A DNA stretch of 64,000 nt from Gymnogyps californianus (lineage: Eukaryota; Chordata; Aves; Accipitriformes; Cathartidae): positions 17,905,522 to 17,969,521 of the forward strand of contig NC_059477.1 of NCBI RefSeq assembly GCF_018139145.2, in the 5' to 3' direction. This document shows, piece after piece, positions 27,301 through 39,300 of the stretch (positions within the stretch are counted from its first letter, which is position 1; each line of letters opens with the position of its first letter). Below the pieces are notes generated by a model, which saw only the letters and a program-made list of their open reading frames with translations, made no database searches and was not told the origin of the DNA. The translations under genes and the position numbers were made by a program.

Positions 27301-30300
27301 CAGCGTTTGTATTGTTTTCTGCAAGAAAGATATTATCTACCCGCTCCAAAGTAAGGTGGCTGAACATACGACCTTGCCGTGGTTTAACCCCAGCCAGCAA
27401 CTCGGCACCACGCAGCTGCTTCCCCCTCCCTCCTCTCAGTGGGTGGGGAGGAGGAAAGAAAAAAAAGTAAAACTTGTGGGTTGAGATAAGAACAGTTTAA
27501 TAACTAAAGTAAAATAGAATACACTACTAACTAGTAATAATAATAATAATAATTGTAATGAAAAGGAATACAACAAAAAAACAACCAAACAAAAAAAAAC
27601 ACCCAAGAAAAGACAAGTGATGCACAATGCACTTGCTCACCACCTGCTGACCGATGCCCCAGCAGTGATCCACCCCTCCTGGCCAACTCCTCCCAGTTTA
27701 TATAGTGGGCATGACATTCCATGGTATGGAACACCCCTTAGGCGAGTTCGGGTCAGCTGCCCTGGCCATGCTCCCTCCCAGCTTCTTGCACACCTGCTTG
27801 CTGGCAAAGCATGGGAAACTGAAAAGTCCTTGGCTTAAGATAAGCACTACTTAGCAACAGCTAAAACATCAGTGTGTTATCAACATCATTCTCACACTAA
27901 ACCCAAAACGTAGCACTGTACCAGCTACTAAGAAGAGAGTTAACTCTGTCCCAGCTGAAACCAGGACAGACCTTTACAAAATATTGGCTCTACCAGTATG
28001 TGATGAGTAGTTTATCACAAATGTTTATCACTAAAGAAAAAAAAAGTTTTGAAACAAATGCATTTCAAATCAGAAAAAAAGGTGAAAACATATGAATTAT
28101 CCTCATTTATCCATTTTTATATGTATTGCATTTTGGATGGACTGAAATGGAACATTTCTGATTAATAATATCACCTTTCTGGAAAGCAAGAAGAAAAATG
28201 GACAGGCTTGTTGCAGCGAGCTCATGGAAACTAAATTCTCTTGCTAGCCCTTGGTGGCTGGAGAAGTGGAGGCATTCCACTTCTGCATCTTCCCTAGGTG
28301 CTCCATATGAAAGGTGGAGATTTAGCATGCTTTTGCCATGAGTTACCAGTACATATACTCAGCTGGGAAGATGAATGTTTCAGCTGTTTGCTGCCTGTCA
28401 TTGGCTGCTTCACTAGAAGCTTCTTGCAAACATTCCTTTCTTATGCTTTTCTTCAAGCCTATCTTGCCTTTTATTCTGGCTTGACTCCTCTTCTTCCTCA
28501 TTCCATACCTAAAAATTTTCCCTTTTTGTTTGAAAGACCTATAAATACTGATCATTGTCTGTTCAATAGATTTTGTACTATGTGGCTTTAAGGAGCTGGA
28601 ACAAAGACACATGACTAGTAGATCATTAAAGTGTACTAGTCCACTGAATTTTAACGCTGAATGTATCTAGGTAGAGGTTATGGAAAGAAGGTAAGAGTTC
28701 CTGATATTCATAACTTATTTAGTCAGAAGGTTATAACAGCCCCCAGACAGAACTTTTTCTTTCAACTTCTGTGAGGGAAATAAAGACCTAAACTTCGCTT
28801 GCATCACTAATGAAAAACTAGAGAGGCTACTGACCCACACAGAAAGCAGGGCAGGAAATTTCACTTCAGCCTACCTGAGGATTGGGAAACCGTCAAAAAG
28901 AACTCAATTTTGAGAAAATATCACTTCTGGGTTTTGTCTCAATGGCTCTCAGTATACCATTTTATGTGTGTATATATTATATTATATGTACCATTACAGG
29001 TACATATATATATATGTGTATACACTGTTATACCTTCGTAGGTTTATATAACAGCTGTCCAGACTGAAATGTCTTAGGATATATACCTTCTAAAGTAAGT
29101 ATTTATAACCTGTTCATGCCATGCGTGAAAATACATTACGCTCATGTATGCATATAGATAGGTAGTTTTAAAAATATTTGAGTAATATTTGAAATACCCT
29201 ACTAGAATTACAAAACACATTGGTTCTTTTCCTACGAAATTCTATTCTTACAGAGCTTTTGGAAAAGTCACTTGCACTTTTAAACAAAAGCCAAGAGCTA
29301 ACTGAGTTCATAGAAGAATTCAAATGTGAGGGGCCAAATGCAAATCCGGAGCTGATTCAGGGAGCCCACAGCAGCTGCCTGAAAATTGACAATCTCCTTG
29401 AAATGCTGCAAGACAGGAGACGGCAACTGGACAGACTTCTTAAACATCAGCGCCAAGGACTGGAGCAGGTTCTGCAAATTTGTTTGTGGCACCAACAAGA
29501 GAACCAGGTGAGACACATAATATTAAGGGAAGTCACAGTAAAAAAAGCATCTAGCAACTGTTTTACAGTAGAGACTATTGCAGAAAAGGAGCTTAAATAT
29601 ATTTATCAGGCCAATATCCCTGGGCCACTTCTGTTTGATGAGATCCTAACTTTTCAATATTTGACTTTGTAACAATAACATCCTCATAATTTATTTTAAT
29701 ATAACTTTAATGTCTTTAAAAGCACTATTTCCATTATGTGGATCCCTCCTGTAAGTTGTCAAATGTGGTGCTTCAAACCAAACTAGATTCCCTTCAAATT
29801 GAATTCCCAGCACAAACAAACCTCTAGCCACATGAGTGATAACAGTAGCTGGTAACAGCAATTACAACTGCAGCAGGCTCTTTCTGGACTAGTCAAAGAG
29901 ACGATACAGCATAGTTAGCCAGTTGGTGTGTTTGAAAGCAGAGGAGTATTTTGTTCTTGGAGTCAAATCAAAATTCTTTAGGGTACTGTAGTGATTGCAG
30001 GTTTTCTACACCTGCAACCTGTTTCTCCCTCTTCTTTCTCCAGGCTTAGCCCCCATCTCTTACTGAATTTCTCAAATACAGCTTGTTTTTGTACCTTCCT
30101 TTCAGAGCTTAGGTACATTTAAGTCTTACGCTTTCTCTTCCTCTTTCCAGTCCTACCATTCTTTTTCCTTTTCATTACTCATCTCCCAGCATTCAGATCA
30201 GATAGCTTTTCTCTCTTTGTGCTCCGCATTATCAGATAAACTTCTGCAATCTAAGACTCTCTCCTCTAATTTTCCTTGAGAAACACCACATAACTTCACC

Positions 30301-33300
30301 AACTTGTCAGAAAAAAGATACAGGGAGAGTTCTGCTCCTCCTCTTGGATATTAAGTATGCTGAGAAGGAGGAACTTTGGCAAATTTAACTGCCAAAGTCT
30401 AATGAGACTAAAGCTGAGTTATTTTCAGTGTTTTGTAAATAGGCTAAAACTTTGTCTGGACCTCTGACAGTACAGTCCTGATTGTAATACCTCTGTAAGT
30501 TTCCTTCTTTCCCTCCAAAATAAAGTTTCCCCCTATATCAGAGGAAAATGTTAGAAACTGTTAGCAGTAGTCTATTCTGTAGGCACTAACTTTGCCTGTG
30601 AGGTTGTTTAAGATGAGAAGCTCCTTATTCAACAAGTACAACTCTTTGTAATTTTGCATAGAGACAACAAAATTGTTGAGGTACACAAGCAAGCTGACAG
30701 CCTTATTTCTGGAGCACTAATTATCAGTAGTTACCAGAAACAGGGCAAGAATTACTTATTTAATGATTAGATAGAAAAAAAACCAGATAAAAATAGTATG
30801 GTCTTATGCAAGTGTCGTAATCTCAGTATGTAGTTATAAAATAACAGCTGACAACAATACTGAAAAACAAGAACTACAATATAGGAGGCTGTATCCATTT
30901 CTGTGTAAATCATTAGAAACCATCTAGTGCTTCCTTAAAGACACATATTATTGCTGCTGTTAGGTTTTGATTTTTTTTCAGTATCACCACATAGCTATAC
31001 CATAAAAGAAAGATCTTCAAAAAGAAATGTTATTTCAATTTGAAGTATTCTAATAAATTTACAACAGCTACAACTGAACTTTCAGTATCAGTCTAACTCA
31101 CTGTATTGGAAATATGTCCTATTTCATCTAGAAAAATGATCCTTTCTCTACATGAAAAAGTATTAGGTGTTACTACAATTACGTGATCATGCCAGTATTA
31201 TTCCATAGTATACAAACATGGAGGAAAATTCAAAAAGTAAACATTTCAGAAATAGCTTCCTGTTGAAGAGTAGGGGATAAATATGTGGGGTCTTTTTTGG
31301 AGCCAAGCACTCTACTTTAAAAAAAAATTAAAAAAAATCATGTTGCCTGAGATGTTAAATGTCACGATTTCATAAAATTTACCAGGGAATTCTACTTGTC
31401 TATTTGTCCTCATCACATAAGGGATAAATATTTGGGAGTAACCAGCTAGAATTCACCCTAATTTAGGTGGGATTGAAAATATTGTGCAGTGAAGTTTTTG
31501 TGTTTATGTTTCCATTTCCTCTCAGGTATGTGCTCACATCACAAAGAGTAAGTAGAGAAACTGTTTTCTACTGGCAAGTTTCCTGATCATCTGAAGAGAG
31601 TGGCCAGTATTTAACTACCTGTTAGCTCATACCTGTGTCCAGTTTGAGGCTGGTATACACACAGAGGGACAAATTCAAATAGCTTTTAATATCATGCTTA
31701 TCAGAATATACTTGTTTAGTATCTGCATTAGAGTCAAACCTGGTATAATGTATGATTTATACATTTCTGGACAAATAATTTGCATGCATCATGGACAAAA
31801 TATTTTCACATGTAAATACAAATACTGGAAAATTAACTTTTAGAGATTTTATGTAAAATTTCTCTCTCTGGCCTCTAACACATTATGCATATATTTCTAA
31901 GTGATGACAGAAATTAAACTCTCAAAGCCTCTCAGCACATCTGAAAACTAATATTCCAATCTCTGTACATGGACTGAACTCCTTTTGATGTCTAATGGTG
32001 CTACATATGCAAGAACAGCATATTGAACTTCCACTGACATTAATGGGACTTCAGGGGATACAGAGAAAGCAGAGTACTGGAGATGAACTCTGCTGTGTAA
32101 GATCTAAAAGTGGATTTTTGCTCTTTGTATTGCCTCTGTTTTGCTAGGCATAATTACGTAATGCAGAAGGCTGCCTAGTCTGTGGGCTGCTTTTTTAAAA
32201 GAAAAGCCAAGCAGCTGTAAAGATCACTACTTATTACCTGGTTCTGAAGAACTAAAAATGCAGCATCTTCGTTTGATCTCTAATGGGAATGTGATGATCT
32301 GATAGTTAAGATTGTAACATGTAACATGTTTCTTTTTCAGTGTTTTCAATATGTGAAAGCGTACTTATTTTACATTTAGAGAAGGGTATCTGACCTTCCT
32401 TTATGGAAGTGTCAGCATTATATTTTCCGATAATCTCTTTCATTAATGAAAATCAGAGGCAGATTGGCCTATTCTGTGCATAATTAGTTATCTTTGGGAG
32501 AAGATTTATGAAAGTAATTTTTCTTAATCGATCCAATCGTGCGTTAATCGACAATTAAAATTATTCATGGTACTTGGTCACATCAAGGGCAGACATAAGA
32601 GCTGAGAAACTCAGGGGACAGGTGAATACACCCACATTTGCTATCTAGACAGATATATGGGAAACAAACTATCTTGGTATAAGTCACAGTTCTCTTTTTT
32701 TATTTCATTTTCATTAAAGGTAGTTTAGTTGACATAAAAAAAAAAAAATCAAGTAGTGTAGCTCAGTGAATTAAAGGCTGTCACTGGATTTTAACCCCAA
32801 AAATGCAGGGCGTTCTTCTTCGCTTGTAACCTTTACATAGTTAATTGATAGGTTTATGATCTTACTTGCCTAGAAGAATTTCTGTATGGTAGGATATGGA
32901 AAGGTTCTGTTGTTTCTTTGCTTGAAAGCCAATTTCTGTTATGAAAAATGGAGATTTTCATTTTAACATCTGGTAACGAGGATCTGCAAATCCAAATGCA
33001 TAAGTGCAATTATATGAGGAGAAATCCACAGCAGTAGCTAATGTGTAGAGAATTGTCTAAACGTGGACTACATCTGCTGGTGGTGTGCTCTTTGCTGATT
33101 TTTTTCCAATAACTGTACTCAGCATAGTGCTGCTATTGCTACTGATAGCTAGAATGAAAACGTTGAGTTTCACTCAGACAGTTTGGAGACAAATTCGAAG
33201 ATTGTCATCTAATGCATAAAACTGTTTGAATCATCAAAATGTTGTATGAAGTTCCTCTGAAGTTTTGACTTCATGTTTGATTCCAGCACATTCTGCAAAG

Positions 33301-36300
33301 CCTTTTTTCATAAATATCAAAAATTGTATTTTACAATGAGTGCTAAGACATTTATACCTAAGTGGGTTTAAGTTATTCAAAACTCTATAATCAGATCAAC
33401 TTAAGATTACTTCTCTGCTAGCTCCTTCTGGTGAAATCTTGGCGCCAGTGAACTTGGCAGTGATTTTGCCACTGTCTTAATTATGGCCCACGCTTCTCCT
33501 CTTGTCTATTTCCAAATGTCTGATCTCCTGTCCTGTTTTTCCTGATAGTGATAACTTAGTTCCTCTTACTACTCTTGCGTATATGGGCCAGCTTCATAGG
33601 ATTCCCAGACTTTGATCCTACTTTAAAAAAGCCCCACACCTTGAAACCAAATGAGTTTCTGACATCCTGTCAAACTCATTCCACTGTTAGTCCGTCCTAA
33701 TCTTTCCTGACAGTATACCTATTCTTGTTAAAGTATGCATGTACCTATATGGATTACTTGGTTTTAATATTTCACAATTGCAAACGTTCTCTTCAAAATT
33801 GAAATTACTCTTATTAGCTAATATTATAAATAACATCTGCATTTGGGAACATTGTGTAAACAAAGTCCTTTCTTAAAAATAGGAAAAAAGAGGAGACCAA
33901 AAATAATCATACAGTGCTTTTGTCTACATAGGCAAGAACCATCACAAATGAAAAGGACTGTTCCACTGTGTTGGAACTTGAAATGTTTTTGTTGACTGGT
34001 ATACATCACATTTAGTGGTGTTTGGTTTTTTTATTTCCAGGGTTTTTTACAGTCCTTCACAAACATGGTATAACAAGCCAGTAGTAGCTACTCTGGGATA
34101 ATGCAATACTGATACTTAGTTCTTTTCCCATAAAAGATTATTTTATTATTCCTCTCTTTATAAGGCTGTACTTGACCATAGAAAAATCGCTAAAACATGG
34201 ACTTTAAACTGAAGTGCTGCATTTTTCTTTAAAAATGTGTCTGTGGTCCCATTTTGCCCTAACTTGTTACATATGAAATTAGACAAGGATGCTTCACTAG
34301 CAATATTGTGAAGATAAATGCATTGAGGATTAGGGAAGGGCTTAGGTAGTATTGTTATGAAGAGACTGAAATGTCCCCAAGATGACCCAAGACAGATCTG
34401 TGTTGTCATGATGATGCCTTCACATACTGATGATAAAAATATTTGAGATTTAAGATAGTAAGGAAAGCATCAGCCACTCAAATACAGTGATTATTGTGAT
34501 GAAGAAAACCTGCCTGGTATTTAACAAAGTCAGCTCATTGTGAATGCACTGGAGAAATTATTTGAGAATAGCTCATCCTGCAGTTCAGAGTCGGTGTGTC
34601 AAAATACATAGTGCAGGCTGCTCAAGCTCAAATTGCCTGAGGTAAGGTCAGATTTAATTTATGGCATGTAAGTATGTGTGTTTTAATACATACAGGAAAA
34701 AAGGGAGTGAAAAAACAAAGTTTTTCCTAGTGGGAATAACTTCTAGAAAGAAAAGTGTGTTACTTCTTAATTTCTGTTCTCTGCTATATTTGCTCCTTTT
34801 CTTTATAGTCTCAGGTTAGTGTCATATTGTTCAAGAGCTTTGGTAGAGCCCAGGACAACGTATTTGTGTATGAGCTTTGAATTGGTGTGTGCAAGAATTC
34901 CCCTCCTGACAATATCCCTGGCTACACGAGTGTATTGGGTGCCGGTGCCCAGGTCTGGCAGTGGGGGGCTACAGGGGTGGGAGGCCTCTGTGTGGAGAGG
35001 CCAGGGCTGCCTCGTGCTGGACGCAGTCGGTTCCAGCCAGCTCCGCAACAGCCCCTCTGCAGGGCACAGCTGAGCCCGTCAGCAAAGCTGGTGGTGCCTC
35101 TGTTAAAACATATTTAAGAAAGGATAAAACACTGCACAGACATAATGAGGAGTGAGGGGAAAGAAAGAAGAATGAGAAACAAAGCTGTGAACACCAAGGG
35201 CATGTGAAGAAGAAGAGGGAGGAGATGCTCCAGGTGCTGGAGCAGGTATTCCCCTGCGGCCTGTAGAAGTTTTGGATTAGACCACACCACAGCAGGCATT
35301 TCCCTGCAGCCTATGGAGAGGACTATGTGGGAGCGGATATCTACGCTGGAGCTCATGGAGGAGTCCATAGTGGAGCAGTTGGATATTCCCTGAAGGAGTT
35401 GTGGCCATAGAGAGCCCATGCCAGAGCAGGGTGTCCTGACAGGAACTGCAGCCCCTGGAGGACCCGTGCTGGACTAGGAGAAAAGTGTGAGGAGGCGGGA
35501 GTGACGGAGAGGAACTGTTATGTACTGACCATAACCCCCTATTCCCCTCATCCCCCTGTGCCACCCGGTGAGAGCGGGTAGGTAGACGAGCTGGGAATGA
35601 AGGAATGAAATTGAGCCTGAAGGGCTGGGTAGGAGGAAGGTGTTTAGTTTTTGTCTTTATTTCTCACCAAATCTATAATTGGCAATAAATTAATTTAATT
35701 TTCCCCAAGTTGAGTCTGTTTCACCTGTGATGGTAAGTGATCTCCCTGTCTTTATCTCAACCCATGAGCTTTTTTATTTTATTTTCTCCCCCTGTTCTGT
35801 AAAGGAGGAGGAGTGAGTGAGTGGCTGGGTGGGTGCCTGGCAGCTGGCCAAGGCCAACTCACCACAACAAGCTAAGCTATGCTGTTGGTTTGGTCTGTCC
35901 CCGCCCAGTTATTTGTTGGAAAACTTGCTTCCCTTCTGAATTGACAGTGGGAAATGTAGGAAGGCAATGGAAGACTACAAGCATTGAAATCACCTGGACC
36001 ACCATCAGTGCAAAATGAGCAGTTTAGCAACCTGAGAAAAATGTTGAAGAGCCTTTGATTTCTGATATGGATTATTCATCGCAAACAGAGCAGATAATTA
36101 TTGTAATTGAATGATAAAATCTAATTTTTGAAGAACAGGAGTGATTTTAGATCTCAACCAATCAAGGAAAACCACTGTCTTTTTCAAACAGGTATATTAA
36201 CCTTCTCTCCTTTCCAATCCCTCCATGAAAATCACTGAAAGTAAGGTTCTGTGGGTTTCTTTCTTAAAAAGCAGTTAAATATCCCAGCTGTTGCTTAAGA

Positions 36301-39300
36301 GCTAAGCTAGCACAACTGAAATCACTCAGAGGTATTAGCTGTAGTGGAAGCCAACTGATGAAACTCACTGTAATGGAAAGAAATATTGCCACGTGGTAAA
36401 GGGGTGAACACTTCACTATAACAGTGTTAAAGAATGACTTTTTCCTCTGTCTAGCATTAGAGAAATACTAGTTTGTTTTGCTAAGCAGATACATGCTACA
36501 GAGAACAGTCCTAATTTACAGAGAAATTTTTCTTTCCCTTTTAGCACACATTTTATTGTCTATTCCATTCATTTGTATTTTGGTGGACCCATAGTAAATG
36601 TTCTGTGAAAATGTGTTTCCAGGAAAAATGTTTCAATCAGTAAGTACACAGGAGGATATGCTCAAGAAATGAAGGCTTGGTAGTAAAATAATTTGTTTAC
36701 TTTCCTAGCTCTGTTGAACTCCTGAGATAATGTGCCCAATTTTTTATTTGTAACTGAAAATGTTTCCAACAGATTTTAAAGGTTCTTTCATTTTTAGAAT
36801 TGTTTAAATTTATTAAAAATAGCTTCTATATGAGCAGATAAAAAAATAGTCTGTAGCATGCTATTAAAATCTGTAGTACCTAGAGTACAAAGTAATTCTT
36901 AGTATGACATATATGGTTTAAGTATAGTGGTGATTTGCCAGACTGAAAAGATTGGAGGAAGTCTCCATGATACTAATAACTCATTCTGACTACTATTTTA
37001 AAATGCAAAGCTTCACTCAGGAATTCTTGCCATGTGTTGTTTACGAAGAAAGTGAGAGGTACCTACTGTGAATCAAGCAGAAATAAATGCAAGTCATTCT
37101 GTGCAATTTAGGAGATATACTTGTATACTGCATATGTTTGCTGCATATACTTGCTGAAGTAAGTCTAGTAAGATGTAATAATTTTTTTTAAGCTACTAAA
37201 GATTATTCCACATAATATTATCTCAATAGCTTCACTGGGTTTTTCAAGCCAGGGATGGAGATGTTCTATTAGGTCATAATGCCCATTTATTTTTGGGGGG
37301 TTTGTTTTTTTGGTTTTTTTTGTATTCTTGCAAAAGTACTCATATTTATAGTCTTTTACTGTATGCAAAGGGATATTTTTAAGTTAATGTGATTCTAGAG
37401 AAAATCTGCAATATCTTTCTCGTGTTATAAAACATGCATTTATTCTATGTGACTATAACTTGATTTTTCTTTTACTGTGTTAATTTATAATTTGATTATG
37501 CTTGATGAATACATTTTTGTCTGTTTTGTTACATATATTTCAATATGTGTTTGTTTTGACCACAATCCTTTCCTTCTGCATTTATTAACATTTAAATAAT
37601 ACAAATGCAAACATTTGAATAAAAGCATAAACATCAGGAATGAAAAATGAAAGGAATGAAAATTAGGGTTTCTTTTGTAGATGAAACTGTCTTGTATCTA
37701 TTTTAAAAAATGGACAGTTGCTTCTCAAATTTTTCACTGACTAAATTCTTTTTATTATTTATTTAGGTAACATCTTGGTACAAGAAAAACATCAGAGATT
37801 ATTTTCACAAGCAAAACTTAGGCTCATCTCTATTGGAAAATGAAGAGTTACTTCAAGAGCTTGAAGAAATGGAATTCAAAGTTAAAGTAAGAAATACGGT
37901 AATTCATCAGTGAGGCAACTTTAAAAATGAGTAGCAAAACACGAGCTTGGGCATTTAATAAGCACATGTAGGAGTAAATAGTTGGTATGTGTCCATAAGA
38001 TATATTTCTATACGTCTAAATAAGAATTTTTTTCATTTTACTTCTTTAAATGCAGACCTCCATGTTTCTCAGTGTTTTTCTCATTTAAAACTTTAAAAGC
38101 TGTTGATAAGGTAAAAGCAGAGTAATCCTTGATGTTGTTTAGTTGGTTTTTCAATTTAGTGAACAAGTTCCAGACTGGCAGTTTACATATTAAACCATGT
38201 TGCAAAAAATAAAGAAAAGCAATTTTATTAGAATATTACCAAATTTTAATGTTCGTATAAAGGATAAAAAGCCAGCCACTTTTACCATAATTCATTGTCA
38301 CTGAACTGTGTACAAGATTGGAAGAGCTATTTGCCCATTTATTTCTTGGGAATAAAAGTAATTGAAAATACTATTTTCATTGTGAATATCAGTTTTCCAG
38401 AGAATAAATCTGTTTATTCTTATAAAAAGAATCACTTATAAAAGCAAGATGGGATTAAAGAAAATGTTGATATAAAAACAAAAAGGATATTTGTATGACA
38501 TAAATTGTATATATTTAGAACCTTTTTTTAAATACCTCAATTGTACTATCATCAGGTAAGTGCTGTTGCTGGGTCAGGATCATTCCTCACTGTATCATTT
38601 TCTAGCAATTGTATTTGGATAACCCAGATGACCAAATAGGGCTTTTTCATCCAAAACCCATTCCAATAGAAAAAAATGCCTTTTTAAAGGCTATTGTGTT
38701 GATAGCAACTAACAGGTTTACGACTGTTCACAGTTATGTTTCCTTGTAAGCTTTGTAGTTAAATGTTACATGTTTGCCTGTTTGCATAATTTACAGTTAA
38801 CTGCTTCAAGGTTGTCATGTAAGCAGAATACAATAATATTTCTAATGCTTCTCCAAGCAGCATGTCAGAAAACACATTTTCTTCATCTAGGGAAGATGAG
38901 TATGAAAAGCTAAATTCTGCTGCAAAGCCTGAACAGACCTTTGGCACAAGAAAAGCAGAAGATAAACAGTACATGAGTAAGCTATGGGGTGTTTCCAGGG
39001 GAACAGGGACCCACAAAAATATTTGAGGTGTCCTAAAGTATTGCTGAATTTTAGAACTAGCCAAACGATCATTAATCTTCCCCATGTTCCATGTTGAAAG
39101 GCTATTCTTGTAATTTGCTATCTGAATTAGAAATGATACTGTAAGTGCAGAAAGGAGAAAAATATGCATTTTCATTTTGTATAATAATCAATCCTTTTCA
39201 TGGTTGAGCATCCAGAAACTAACAACAATAACACTTATTATTACAGTTTCACCTAACAATTCTTCTCCTATACATTATGTAATAGATCATTCATATCATC

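Larger units (their letters stand above)
25890..29253 (+). other. CCDC141: CCDC141 intron 4
   Basis: A 3,364-bp phase 1 intron. It contains the solo LTR at 27375-27968 and an AT-dinucleotide run near 29003-29017. Otherwise nothing recognised; open frames inside 27224-27838 belong to the LTR and its edges. Confidence 0.85.
29508..37766 (+). other. CCDC141: CCDC141 intron 5 (8.26 kb)
   Basis: Phase 0 intron containing a sense-oriented solo LTR (34931-35866), a recursive-splice-like AG|GTATGT site at 31525/31526, and a CpG-retaining AT-rich element near 32524-32551. The rest is AT-rich with no recognised gene. Confidence 0.85.

Noticed and set aside
29220..29672. 150-codon ORF extending beyond exon 5 on both sides
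   Set aside because: Only 29254-29507 matches CCDC141; clear acceptor and donor sites bound it, and the flanks are intron.
36180..36195. AG|GTATAT in intron 5 and AG|GTTAGT at 34814
   Set aside because: Weaker pyrimidine tracts or donors than 31525; listing them would reflect chance frequency.
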